NCBI GenBank assembly: GCA_902728285.1
Contig: CACVBU010001142.1
Span: 126,894-190,893, forward strand
DNA length: 64,000 nt
Direction: 5' to 3'
Source of the DNA: Clytia hemisphaerica
Lineage: Eukaryota > Cnidaria > Hydrozoa > Leptothecata > Clytiidae
Shown: positions 53,201-64,000 of the stretch, one piece after another
Layout of the letters: each line of letters opens with the position of its first letter
How positions within the stretch are numbered: the first letter of the stretch is position 1
The notes under the pieces: model-generated
Database searches by the model: none
What the model was told of the DNA's origin: nothing
What the model saw: the letters and a program-made list of their open reading frames with translations, nothing else
Position numbers and translations under genes: made by a program

Positions 53201-53957
53201 ACCCTGAAGACTCTTAAAAAAAATGCCTCTTAATATCATCGCAGGCAGTGAAAATTATGAATTTCTTTTGCATATAGAGGAATATCCTCTAATGATTTGA
53301 TCAGTCTATGATCACAACTGTCCAGAAATGGACTGTCAATCATTAAAACCAGTTTTTGAGCCTTCCAGTACATGGTGTAGCCTGTTAAAGCCTTGTTGCT
53401 AGGGCGTTGCTAGGGAATTTCCGGAAAATATAGGTCATCTTTAAAATTGATTTATTGAGCCAAAAATGAATTCTCCACGACAGATTTTTGATATTTTGTA
53501 GTTAAAGGATTGATCTTTCAGGATCTGAAAAAGAAATTCAATTTGAAATCTCGGGCCGGGAATAACTGAGAATCAAATCCAACCGGTATTTTCAAGCAGT
53601 TCAAAACTTCGGCTTCAAATATCCGCCATTTTGAAATAAAATTTTAATTTTTGTTTTTGTTTTTAGAAAATGTTTATGGTCTTGTGTATCTGTGCAAAAT
53701 TTCATGTCATTTAGACTTACCAATAAGGAGTTATAGCAATTTGGAATTCTGGTCTGTAAATTACCGGTCTGTATTTTAGACAAAATTTTTGAAACTTCAA
53801 AATGTGATATCTCGGGAACGGCTTGAGCTCTGAGGCTCAAATTTTGGAATTTTGTTCCACCCATGAACCCCCACAACATATCTAAAAAAGAAAAAAATCC
53901 AAGACATCGATGATCCCACTTTAGATGATTCAGGGATTTTCTTAGGTGCAATTGCTC
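50268..53957. mobile_element. TTAA-flanked foldback element (element D) inside element C
   Basis: The termini are GAGCAATTGCACCTAAG and inverse, flanked by TTAA (50264-50267 and 53958-53961). Element B shows the same site with a single TTAA, so the insertion and its target duplication are proven by an empty site. The arms are about 900 bp, inverted (50268-50660 and 51380-51865 against 53025-53957), around a roughly 1.2 kb spacer. TTAA duplication is used by piggyBac- and Kolobok-like elements; which one is unknown. No transposase frame visible. Confidence 0.9.
50662..51379. mobile_element. 718-bp element (H) inserted in the left arm of element D
   Basis: The right arm of D lacks this block: CCCGGCCCGAG there corresponds to CCCAGCC...CAGCCCGAG here. 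The inverted ends are CACASTGGGCCCA with a nearby GGAAATAGGGA, and the 5-base duplication CAGCC flanks it (50657-50661 and 51380-51384). Inside is a second inverted pair, AACCGCTAAGTGTCACAT at about 50882 and 50962. Confidence 0.8.
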
Positions 53958-54392
53958 TTAATTTTGTTTTGAAAAGATATTTTCTCAAGCCAGAAAATGA
54001 AAAGTTCTTTATAAGCACACACAATTTCAGACCCAATTTGTAGACAAAAAGTCGCTGGAGAATTTTGGAGGTAAGTATTAAGCAATAGTGTTCACCTTGA
54101 AGAAAATGTTGATCGAAAAATCTTGTCATTTGATGAAGGATTGCAAAGTTTACAGGCCCTTTTTTAATCCAAATATTTTCTTACACCAATGTCAGAAACA
54201 ATGAATCTCGTCCCATTTTATTTCCAACACTTAAGTTAGCCAATAAGATTTTACCTATCAACAAAAGAGCTCATTAAAAATGCACGATATATGAGATTAT
54301 GAGCATGCATGCCTCGTAATATTTTTAATCGTAGGGCGAGCATGGTTACAATAGCATACTTCTCCTGTTTCTTTATACCTCCATGACTTTAC

Positions 54393-55560
54393 TAAGTATC
54401 ACAAATGTATCTTCTAGTTTGATTTTCATACATTTTAAAAACGATTTTAGTATATTTTTCAAGTATTTATGATTTGTTAGTTTAGTAGTATTCATTAAGA
54501 TGACAGTTTTGATCTTTACGGGAAATCTGATAAGACGAGAGGTTTAGGCCAATTTTATTGGAGATTTTATAAGATTACCATGAGTTATACAAGCTCGATT
54601 TGGGAAATTAAGAAAAAAATAGATATCATTATTAACAAGAAAAGGGGGCACACCTACGAGAGAAAATTCGAAACGGACCTGAAGTCTTCGTTTTATTCTT
54701 GACCTTATAAATCAGTAAGTTAGTCGATTAGCAACGGCTAGAAATTTGATTGTTCAGCAAGATTCTATTGAGATTTCAGATACTCATTTCTAATTTATAG
54801 AGCAACGAGGCTCGGAAATTCCCAAAATAATGTGTCTCGATTCTTTAGTGATTTTCCCAGGGTGATGTGAGTGAAGATGATTAAAATTGTGCAATTCTTT
54901 GAGCATAAAATTAAAGCCTGATGTCACTAATCCCCAGGCAAAACTCTAAACCCCGAAAATTCAAAATTGGCGAACCCGAAAAAAACAGTCATACATACTA
55001 AAAAATCTCGTAAAACGATTATAGATGACTATTAGCGAATATTGTTTTTTTATACAAACTATCTTAAGAGGATTAATTTTGGCGGGGAATAAATTTGGCG
55101 AATTTTTGCAAGCACGCGAATTTTTGGACACGTGATTTTAATTGTTCTCTTTAATGACACGTGATTCGCGTAATGTTTACATTTTACTACTTAAATGTCC
55201 CTTTAAGGTATAAGAAGATAAGGCTTCGATGGCCAAAATATTAATAACAAGTTAACAACATTTTAAGACACGGACACCGGATTTCTTAGGAAAATGGATC
55301 AAAATACTTTCAAATTTGTGAAAATAAAACCTCAAAAAGTTAAGAACATTCGAAGGCTTCAAAAATTTCAGATGACCTTATAAAAAAACGTGTATTAACA
55401 TAACACGAAAGAATCAATGCTACAGTTGCCAAATGTGGACATTATGTTTTGATATTTTGACGTCAAAAAGTGCAAAAGTGCCGTTTTTGAGAGTTTAAGC
55501 TATTTTTTCTCGACTATATTCGCTTAAATGTTATTAGGTGGGGGAGACAAAATATCGGAA
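54393..55560. other. No gene; TTTGGCGAA-type repeats at 54948-55140
   Basis: Short words AATTTTGGCG, TTTGGCGAA and TTAGCGAA recur in about 190 bases, like the word-rich elements in the synthetase introns but without clear termini. The rest is featureless AT-rich DNA. Confidence 0.35.
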
Positions 55561-56400
55561 TGCTGGTAATTGTCTCGTAATAAAGTTTCTCAATGCTACT
55601 CTCGAGTACCTAATAGCCCGGGGGGGGACGCTAATTATTTTTTCAAAAATTTTCCACCCAGGACATTCTTATTCCAACCCCCCTCCCGCTTATTGATTTT
55701 TGGGAATTTCTTTTTGAAAGTTACCTCTTTTGCCCTAAATCTGCTGTATTAGCCTCCTTTTCGCTTATCAAGTTTTGAGATTTTTATTTTTTTATTCCAA
55801 ACCCCCCGGTTATTAGGAACTCGAAAGTAGTCAAAAAAGCTCTGACGAGTGCTGGAATACAGGAAAAACGGCCCTTCAATCAATGGGCGCTTCGAGAAGA
55901 AAAATTTAAAATTAAGGGTGGAGGATATAACATTTTTTGGAAATTTACCCCCCCCCCGGGGCTCTGTGACTTTTGACCCCCGGACAGCAGGTGTAACCCC
56001 CTGGACAAGCATCAGTTGTCTCCTGGACATTCAAAATTACCCTCAAACAAAGCAAAGTTACGCAAAAATAGAGCAAGTTTACCGCCCGGACACTATATCA
56101 TCCACCTCCATGTATGTACGGACAATTTCTGTAAGAGCCCATACCGGAATATCTATCATTTTCCATTATATACCGGAATACTGGTCAATACCGGATTCTC
56201 GGAAGCCAACCCTCCTCCCGCCCATTAGGGGGGGGGGGGTAAACACCGAGACCATAGCAGCAAATTTCTCTCTTTACTTTTAGACCAATTTTTGGATACA
56301 TCATTTAACTGTGTGGTCTTTCTTCTTATGTCATTTCAGCTAATAATAAACTAATCATAAAAATGAATGAAGAAAAAGTAAAATTTGATGAATAGAAGAC
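55561..56400. other. No gene; G/C homopolymer-rich repeat debris
   Basis: Runs of 7-12 G or C at about 55620, 55950 and 56228 with AACCCCCCGGTTATTAGG-like and CCGGAT/ATACCGG words. These look like parts of one or more inverted-repeat elements whose limits I cannot place. The open frames here are all low-complexity. Confidence 0.35.
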
Positions 56401-56416
56401 AATGTTTCATTTGCAG

Positions 56417-56530
56417 AGAATTCGATGGAATAGAAAAATGGCGGATGGACGGTGGGTGTGTATAATCCATTCTAAAGTGATGATTGATTGGTTGGTGTTT
56501 GAATCACCTGTTGTATGGATTTTAGAATCG
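56417..56530 (+). CDS. Possible orphan internal exon
   Basis: A 114-base block (38 codons, no stop) lies between a good acceptor (CATTTGCAG) and a good donor (GAATCG|GTAAGC), with phase 0 at both ends. It would encode RIRWNRKMADGRWVCIIHSK and onward. No family is recognised and no partner exon was found, so it may be chance or a remnant. Confidence 0.25.
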
Positions 56531-56924
56531 GTAAGCAATTATATGTTTATTTTCTCAATATATTTTTCATATACATTTTATTCTGATGGAAAGAGTCCGG
56601 AATTGACCCCTCTCTCTGTTACTTTTCTGTGCTTAATTGTAGGGGGAATTATGTTCCATTTTTTCGATTTTTTCAACCCCAAAATCACTTTATAATGACA
56701 CCCCCTTATGACTTTTTGCCACAAAGTGTCAAAAACTTTCATTTTCCTATAGTCAAATTCGTTCAAATTACTCCTATACCACATAATTATGCCCCCCCCC
56801 CCATTTTATGGTTTTCCTCCAAAGTTCCACCTCTGGAAATTCAAGTCCATATGTTGATCCATTACGCTCAAAGGCGGTGCCAAACATCCGAAGATTTCTT
56901 TTTGAGCCACCCGGTATTGGTAGA

Positions 56925-57440
56925 TTCATGAAAAAACGTCGAGTAAAGCTCTCATTAGACTAGAGTCTACTTTCAACTGAACTTTGCTTTCTAATACTTT
57001 TGATGGCAATGAGTCCAGTGATATGTAGACTATAGAGGACATCGCCATCTTGGATTTTTCACTTTCGTTTTCAAAAATTCTAAAAAAAACAGCAAAACAA
57101 AAATATATTTCGAAATCCCATCAAAGTTTATGAAAGTGTAACAAAAACATGAAATACCTCCAAAATTTTAAGAAAAATGGTCAATAGATTATGGTTTTCT
57201 GTTTGTTTCTTTCCAAAAAGGGACTGGATCTAGTGGATTTGCTACCACCTCAAGCAAAGCCAAAAAAATGGAGTCTGTCAAATTACACCGTCCACTTATC
57301 GGCGCAATCCAGTTTATCAAAAAGCTGATTGACAGAAAATCGCTTACACAAACATAATTTTTCAAAATGTCCAAAGTATGAGGTAATATTTGCATGTATC
57401 AGCCGGAACAGCCGTGCTTTACTTGACGTTTTTTCGTGAC
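56925..57440. mobile_element. Inverted-repeat element related to the 18.5 kb repeat
   Basis: ATGAAAAAACGTCGAGTAAAGC-type sequence at 56928-56949 is inverted at 57416-57440 (GCTTTACTTGACGTTTTTTC). The right end continues with GTGACTTTTTTCATTATTCT and CTAATAGG, shared with 18480-18720. No supported coding region inside. Confidence 0.45.
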
Positions 57441-57499
57441 TTTTTTCATTATTCTGCTAATAGGGAATTCGTGTATTTGGCGGATGGCTGGGAAAAATA

Positions 57500-58230
57500 A
57501 ATTTGGTTGAAATTTAACTCAGGAGGATTTCAGGTAAATCCGCTGAATCTGCCAAATTTTATTTACAGGGGTACACCAAAATTTCTACCTTTAAGGTATT
57601 TAACTTTCAGTTGAGATTAGAGCGGGGAGGAAATTAAAACCGGTGGATATTTTTAGGTAAAGAAGACGAGATGAATCTTCTTCCATTTCAAAAGTTTTTT
57701 TCTTTGCAAAATAAAATTAACAATAGATTTTATACAAATAAATATTTTTATCCTATTAACAAAAACAGTTTTTCCTCAGTTTCAAAAGTCATTTTATTCT
57801 GAAAAGTGTGTTTCATTCCGAGGCTACCCATATCTGGTGCATCTTTTATTTATAAGAACTCTAGACTAAAATCAGAAAGCTTGTAAATTCAATCAATCGA
57901 GGCATTTACTTGAGAAATATTTTGCCTCCGAAATACCTTAGTTCTCCCTTCAAATTTCTACTAAAAACTTAAAAAAAAGTGTTTTTCTATTTTTCTGTCA
58001 TTAAAATAGTAAGAGAAAAGAAAATCATTTATGGATCTATTTTCAAATTAAAGAAGTCCATTTAGCACTTATGATTGTCAATCCAATTTAGTTTTTTTCC
58101 TCAGGTGCCATTCACCCATAATTTTAGCTCCGTCTGCAAGGACTATCCAGGCTAGATTAGACGACCTGTTCTTTTCTATTTTCTTAATGAATTCATTCTA
58201 AAAAATCTCCATCCTTCCATTCATCATATC
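57500..58230. other. 3' flank of the minus-strand low-complexity gene
   Basis: AT-rich, no gene. A minus-strand AATAAA (TTTATT on plus, about 57846) could end the gene's transcript. Confidence 0.35.
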
Positions 58231-58232
58231 CT

Positions 58233-61200
58233 TCAAAAATACGCATTCTGATTTTCATCACCTTGCGCATTAAATTGTCCGTGTTCCTCTTGAAAACAAT
58301 GGGTCGGTTGAGGTGGTGTCGTTAAGGGGTCCAGTTCCTGGGTCATCGGTGCTAACGGGTCCAATTCTTCGGTATTTGCGAATCCATTTTGATGTGTTGC
58401 TTTAGAGATCATAACATGATGATTTGGTGATTCTTGTTCGCTTGAATCCGATTCGGAAAATGCAGATGAATATTCCCCGATTTGGATTTTGCCGTCTGAT
58501 CGGGCGTCAATGACGTAAGAAGCATCTACGGTAGATTCTTGGTCAGCCCATGCTTGTTTGATCTCGACAGACTGGGTTTCTATGCTATCTTTTGTTTCAA
58601 CGGTTTCAATGATATGAGTTTCCTGGCTATGACTTGTTTCGATGGCGATGGACTGGACTTCAGCGGTGTAGTTGGTTTCCATTGAATTGATGACGTCATC
58701 ATTATTATTTTCGAAAGAATGGATTTCGAATGATTGTGTTTCTTGTGTGTAAGTGACATCGGTTTGATGTTCTTGTTGGAAAGTCTCTTGGCGATCTTGC
58801 TCGTCGTTTTGGACAGATGAAGTGGTTTCGTCATTTGGAGAGACACTTTCTTGCTGTCTTTCTTCTGTGTAAAAAAAGTTTTTTCCTTGTCCTGGAGTTG
58901 GTGAGGAAGTTTCTTCTCCTGATTGATCTGATGGGGAAGCATTTTCTTGCGGTTGGTCATCAGTTGGAGAAATTAGTCTATGTCTTTGTTCTTTAGATGG
59001 TGAGGTGATATCTGGGTCTTCGTAGTTAGCAGTCGGGGAGGCGAGCTCTTCTCGGGAGAGACCCGATGGGATGATTACTCCTCGTTGTTCGGTCGCCGAC
59101 ATAACTTCTTGTTTCTCTGTGATTTGTACAGATTCAATGATTTGGGATTCGAATTCGATACTTCCTTCCATCGGTGATTCGGTGCCTTGTCGTTCATCGT
59201 CAGTAGTCGGCGAGAGAAGTTCTCGGCTCTCGTCTGTAGTCGGTGAAATCAGTTCTCGGCTTTGGTAGGGTTGTTCATTCGGTGAAATTACATCTTGTCG
59301 TTCTTCGTTTATTTCAATGTGTGCACTGGCAGATGAAGTGAAAATCTCTGATTGGTCATTGGTGGAAAGAATTTCGTCGTGTGATGGAGATACAATTCCT
59401 TGATCTGGAGAACCAATTTCGGCTCTTACTTCAACCTCTGGTTGTGCTATCTCTTGAGATTCTTGAACTTCAGTTGATATCTGCTGGTCTGATTCTTCAA
59501 TAGCTGATGATAAGAAATCTTCGGTTGCTTCCTCTGTAGATGGTTCGGCGAAAGATGCTGGCTCTTCACTTGGTGAAACGATTTCTTTTGATTCCACTGT
59601 TGGTGACACAAGCTCTTGTGGCTCTTCAGCTGAAAAGGATTCTTTTGGTTGTTCCGAGGTTGAGGAAACAAGTTGATGTGAATCCTCAGTTACAGGTGAG
59701 ATTGGTTCTTGATGGTCAACAGATTGAGGTACTACGTCTCCAGCATCTTCACTTTGGGAAACGATTTCTGCTTGTTCTTCTGATGGTGACATGGTGGGCT
59801 CTGCTTCTTCAACTGGAGATGACTTTTCCTGAATTTCTTCCGTCGGTGAAAAAACGTCGTGTCGTTCTTCCGTTGGTGAAACAACGTCGTGTCGTTCTTC
59901 CGTTGGTGAAACAACGTCGTGTCGTTCTTCCGTTGGTGAAACAACGTCGTGTCGTTCTTCCGTCGGTGAAACAACGTCTTGTCGTTCTTCAGCTGGAGAA
60001 ACGACGTCTCTTTCATCTACTATTGGGGAAGTGATTTCTGGTTCCTGTTGTAGTTGTGAGTCGGTTACTTGTTCAATGATCTCTTCATCTTCCAGAGATG
60101 GGGACACTTCATCTTGGCTATCATTTACTGGTGAAAGAATCTCTTCTGGAGCTGGTGAACTAATTTCTGGAGTCGGGGAAATGATTTCCGGTGACGCCTC
60201 TACCTCATGATCAAAAGCAGAAGAAATGATGTCCTGTCGCTCTTCGTTTGGTGAAAAAGATTCAGGTGTTTCTACTGCTGGAGGAGCAATATCTTCTACT
60301 TCTTGTCTTGATGATGGAGAGACAAGATCGTCTGTTTCGGTTGTCGGTGATACGACCGTTTCCGGTTCATCGCTCGGTGAAATTATTGTTTCTGTTTCGA
60401 TGTTCGGTGTGACGACTTCTTTCTCGGGTGACGTGACGTCGAATTCTTGATTGAAATCTAACCTTCCCACACGTCCAGGGTCTTCTTCAAAGATTTCATT
60501 TGGCGAACTTGAAGCCCCTATAAAAACCAAAGTTAACATGATTATCATATGTCAATTTTGAATTTACTCTACTTGTTAGACTAAAACAGTCATTCCAAAG
60601 GAATGGGTACGTTACACCACTCTCATTTTAGTCTGTATACGGCCATTTGAGATCTAGAGGCACCGCCAACAATGCATTATTTGATAGCATCCATGGAGGC
60701 GGTTCAATCGTACATATCAACCGTGGTTGACAATTTCTTTGAATGGCCGTAATAGTTTAAGCTTTGTTAAGCCATCATTAAGATCAAAGCAAGAAGCCGA
60801 ATTTTGTCAACCTGATTGCGTGAAAAATATGAACCATCTGTGGAAAGATCTTTCAGTTTTAGCAAATCAGCCACCCGAGAGAGTGGAGAACGTAACAAGA
60901 GTAACATTTTCTAAGATTCTTGGGCTTCTCACATTCACTTCACAGTTAATTTTCAACAACAATTCTTTTAAAACCGTCATCTTACCTGTGATAGAGATTT
61001 CAGGTGATTCTTCCATTCTCTCTTCTTCTTCGACCGTTGCAAACGAGTTCTCATTGTATTGTCCTTTACTTGGTGATTGGTTAGGTGAGAATTCAGAGTT
61101 GGGTGTCTCGCTATCATATTGCCCGCTCACTAACGGCGTGACACAATATAAATCGTGGTCTGAATCTTGACTATACGTCGCATGATAGTCATACGGCGTT

Positions 61201-63168
61201 GGTTGACTGTTGGAGATTTCTTGTTGCTCGAAATGAACTTTTGGAATGTTTTCTTTGTCTTCATTATCGCTTTGTTCTTCGCATACTTCTTCATGTTGGA
61301 TCAAAGTGAACGCTTCTGATTGGCTGGGTTGTAAAATCTCGGGCTCTGATTGGTTGATTTGTGGAATTTCGGCCTCTGGTTTGCTAGTCTCTGCAACATC
61401 GGTCACTGATTGGCTAGTCTCTGCAACTTCGGGTTCTGATTGGTTTACTTGTGGAGGCTCAACTTCAACCAAATCTGATGTTTGTGGTTCTTTGACTTCC
61501 TCTGTAGCCAAAACAACTTCTTCTGATTGGCTGACAATGATGTCATCGGCTGGTTTTGCGGCCTCTGATAGGTTGATTTCAAGATCTTGTGGATTGTCCT
61601 CTACTGCTGCAACAGGAACCACGATAACTTCTTTGTCTGTTTTCGTTGGTTTTTCTTCTTTTCCTTCCTTCTTTTTCTTCGGTTTCGTTTTATCGCCAAC
61701 TGAAGAAACTTTACCGGTCGGTTTCTTAGCAACTGAGGATGCCGGTTTTTTTGATTTGTCGGCTACTGTAGTTTTTGTTGTAGAAGTCTTTGTTGTTTTT
61801 GTAGAGAGTGGTTTTGTAGGTGACGTTGTCGTGCGACCTTTAGTTGCTGTTGTAGGTTTGCTAGATGCGGGTCGCGTTGATTTGAGGGATGATGCTGAAG
61901 CAGGTCTTGTGACCGATTTCGTTGGGTCAGCAGTTTTTGCTGTCTTTTTGACTGTTGTGCTTGATGAAGGTTTAGTTGCTCCAATTGTCGATTTTGGTTT
62001 TGTTGTTGTGGTCGTTTTAGTTGTGGTTGTGATTGGTTTTCGGGTCGTGGAAGATGTTTTTGTAGCTGTTGCTGCCGTTTTAGAGGTTGCAGACGTTGTT
62101 GTGCGACTAACTCCAGTAGCTGGTTTTGTTGCTGGTTTTTTCGCTATGTTTTGTCCAGGTTTTCCTCTATCAGCAAGTCGAGGCGCCCCTGGAGCTTTTG
62201 GGGTTGGTTTGGGTGTAGTCGTTTTGCTGACTGTTGGCTTGGCGGTTTTGGTTGTTGATGAGGACGTTTTACTGGCTACAGTTGTGGGTCTCGACGTCGC
62301 TGTTGATGGCCTTGTGGTTCCAGCAGATGTTGGTTTCTTTTTCAAAGGAGCTGTCGAGACTGGCTTGACAGGAGATTTGGATGTTGGTCGAGTACTGGAT
62401 GTTGGTCGAGTACTTGATGTGGGTGCAGTTTTGGGCCGTGTGGTTGATGTTTTAGTTGCGGTAGGTCTTGTTGTTTTAGTCGTAGATTTGTCGGTTGGAA
62501 CTTTGCTGATTGATGTCCGTGTGACCGTTGTCTTGGATACATTGTTTGAAACCTGATTGAGCGAAAAGTATAAAGACGAAAATTATATCAGCTGTCAAAG
62601 ATATTCGTCGTATCAAAAAATTCTAAGAAATTAGAATCTGGGCCAATTTTAAGTTCTGTCTGACACAAACGATTTTATTATTTACACTACGTGATTTTTG
62701 ATATGGGAAATCCGAAAATTTGTTCCAAATGGATAAAGCAAGGGATTCTTTCAAGTCAGGTTGTGTAATCTATATAAGAAATAAACAAATGTTCAGGAAT
62801 GTTCATGGTATTCATGACGTAATGTTTTCTGCGGAGATACCCCGATTTTAGCCAGTAGTGGCAAATTTAAACTAGACAAAAGTTGTATAAAATTTGCCAC
62901 TACTGGCCAAAACCGGGGTTTTTCCGTAGAAAACATTACATCATGAATATCATGAATAGGAAAGTCCACCTACCTTTGAGGTCGTCTTGGTAACGGAAGT
63001 ACTTTTCTTTGCACCACCAGTAGATGCGGTTTTCTTGGTTCCTTTGACACCTTTGGTTGGTTCGTCTTTTGTTTTACTTTTTGACGATTCTTTCTTCACG
63101 ACAACGACTTCCTCAACAATTACTTGTTCTGTATCTTGTGGTGTCGTATCTGTTTTATCTGTTGTGTC
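58233..63168 (-). CDS. Low-complexity protein, basic T/K/P/S half then acidic SPTEE-repeat half (5' partial)
   Basis: Three exons on the minus strand: 63168-62974 (65 codons, phase 0), 62552-60986 (522 codons plus 1 base) and 60517-58233 (TGA stop). All junctions are GT-AG and in phase, giving 1,348 residues; the 5' part lies upstream or outside the window. Exon 1 here is Lys/Thr-rich. Exon 2 starts with about 230 residues of Thr/Lys/Pro/Ser (TTKTSTTRPKT-like, strongly basic), then turns acidic. Exon 3 is a long acidic stretch with repeated S-P-x-E units, including perfect VVSPTEERHD decamers. No domain or transmembrane segment. A basic proline-rich region plus acidic SP repeats recalls neurofilament-heavy or MAP1/futsch-type cytoskeletal proteins. 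That is analogy in composition only, and the SP sites could be kinase targets. An MITE lies in the 62553-62973 intron. Confidence 0.8.
59835..60014 (-). repeat. 30-bp coding minisatellite (VVSPTEERHD decamer)
   Basis: Five near-identical 30-base units (59835, 59865, 59895, 59925, 59955) and a degenerate sixth. They encode the decamer VVSPTEERHD in the acidic exon. Near identity at silent sites points to recent expansion or gene conversion, and length polymorphism is likely. Confidence 0.9.
62802..62957. mobile_element. 156-bp hairpin MITE in an intron
   Basis: Near-perfect arms (TTCATGRTATTCATGAYGTA continuing ATGTTTTCTRCGGA, and TTTGCCACTACTGGC) are inverted around a roughly 20-base loop at about 62870-62890. 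It sits 17 bases after the donor of the upstream exon of the minus-strand gene. Confidence 0.75.
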
Positions 63169-63256
63169 CTGCAAAAAGGTTTGATACCGATTAAAAATAA
63201 GTAAACATTCGCCGACTTTAAAAATGATATTTTTTTCTTTTATGCATTTTGTGTAA

Positions 63257-63619
63257 AGGCCGGCGCAAATGAATCCAATATTCAATCCAACATTTCCAAT
63301 TCATTGTTGGACGACATGTTGGACGAAAAGTCACGTGGAAAAATTCGAAAAGTTGCATGAAAAGTCATTTGCGCAAAAACGTCAAACATTTTCATCCAAC
63401 ATGATTACGCAAATGCATCCAACATTGAAACCAACATAATAGTGACGTCAATCTCATTAAAAGATGTTGGATGAACAGTTTGACGGTGATCAAACTTTAT
63501 CCAACATGATTTCCAACAATTTTCTTAAAAAGCTGCGATTTTATGACTTGGGCAAATGAACCCAACATTTGATCCAACAATAATTTTGGATCAAATGTTG
63601 GATTCATTTGCGCCGGCCT
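63257..63619. mobile_element. MITE with TAA duplication (Harbinger-like), ATGTTGGA-rich
   Basis: The inverted ends are AGGCCGGCGCAAATGAATCC, flanked by TAA (63254-63256 and 63620-63622). The 363-bp body contains about a dozen ATGTTGGA or TCCAACAT words. Same design and length class as the element at 6531-6910, with a different word. Confidence 0.8.
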
Positions 63620-63622
63620 TAA

Positions 63623-64000
63623 GTAAGAGATAAAGAAATAGAGTGGTCAGTATCGCTCATATTTGAACATTTCTTCCGGCTGCTTAATTTAAACTTGTGG
63701 CACCTTGAAATAATAGACACTTTCCAGCAAACAAAATTAAAACCTATCTTGCTTCAAAGTTGAGAATATTGCATTTGTAGTTGATAAGATTTGCCTTTTA
63801 CAAAATGTTGGAATTATAATTATGATATTATACCAAAAGAGTTGAAATTAAAACGAAACTAAGGACCTACAATTATCATGATAGCACCAAAAGAGTTAAA
63901 ACGGAACTAAGGATCAAGGACACGAAACAAAAGCAGAGGTTGTTTCAAAAGTTATTCAAACCATGTAGTTCTGTGTAAATAATAAAATTTAGGATTCTTA
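63623..64000. other. Probable intron, no exon seen
   Basis: Upstream side of the minus-strand gene. No minus-strand open exon with acceptor and donor. A short direct duplication (ACCAAAAGAGTT with AAAACGRAACTAAGGA) occurs at about 63832 and 63887. Confidence 0.4.

Larger units (their letters stand above)
50015..54385. mobile_element. 7-bp-TSD transposon carrying two nested insertions (element C)
   Basis: The termini are CATAGAGGTATAAAG and the inverse of CATGGAGGTATAAAG, with the flanking duplication ACTTTAC (50008-50014 and 54386-54392). Its own sequence is 50015-50267 plus 53958-54385 (about 680 bp), nearly identical to element B at 8774-9445. The middle is a TTAA-flanked foldback (50268-53957). 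Confidence 0.92.

Noticed and set aside
59540..60034. 164-codon plus-strand frame with tandem VVLPLVKQRR-like repeats
   Set aside because: It is a shadow of the 30-bp coding minisatellite on the minus strand.
61246..62556. 436-codon open frame on the plus strand rich in Val, Leu and Gly
   Set aside because: It is the mirror of the Thr/Lys/Pro-rich minus-strand exon, which has correct splice sites and phase on both sides.

Overview
This is an AT-rich window from an animal nuclear genome. The genes carry GT-AG introns, poly(A) signals replace operon structure, and there are tRNA-derived SINEs, a non-LTR retrotransposon and many inverted-repeat DNA elements. The threonyl-tRNA synthetase is clearly of the metazoan cytosolic type. 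The repeat landscape suggests an early-branching or other invertebrate (cnidarian-like or sponge-like), but the sequence alone does not fix the phylum.

Layout. 1-15 kb: a transposon graveyard with no gene I can support. It holds two palindrome-ended elements, a 4.9 kb foldback element with a SINE and two 7-bp-duplication elements nested inside, a CRE-palindrome foldback, a second SINE, and an array of five ATTGG (CCAAT) boxes about 32 bp apart near 3.3-3.45 kb. 15.0-16.0 kb (minus): the last exon of a coiled-coil protein with an apparent frameshift. 19.3-22.2 kb (plus): a two-exon gene for a 775-residue protein joining a NERD-like PD-(D/E)xK nuclease domain to a superfamily 1 helicase core. 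23.4-28.5 kb (plus): a nearly full-length LINE with two intact ORFs (RNA-binding coiled-coil ORF1; PHD finger, endonuclease and reverse transcriptase in ORF2). 28.9-32 kb: MITEs and G/C homopolymer debris. 32.7-49.3 kb (plus): the complete 18-exon cytosolic threonyl-tRNA synthetase gene (728 residues), with a 6.4 kb first intron packed with transposons and three decayed partial exon duplications. 50.0-54.4 kb: a three-layer nested transposon; the short relative at 8.77-9.45 kb preserves the empty site of the second layer. 58.2-63.2 kb (minus): the last three exons (1,348 codons) of a low-complexity gene with a basic Thr/Lys/Pro/Ser-rich half followed by an acidic half with 10-residue SPTEE-type repeats.

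The genes do not appear to form a pathway. The most notable points are (1) the nuclease-helicase gene, whose architecture resembles bacterial defence-type nuclease-helicases; (2) a set of elements with CA...TG ends and 7-bp target duplications, one of them carrying a TTAA-flanked foldback which itself carries a third element; (3) many unrelated short elements that share one design, each saturated in both orientations with its own 6-15 bp word that also occurs near its termini; and (4) repeated birth and splice-site loss of duplicated exon fragments in the synthetase gene. Coordinates of exons were set by splice signals, reading-frame phase and, for the synthetase, comparison with the known family. 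No similarity search was possible.
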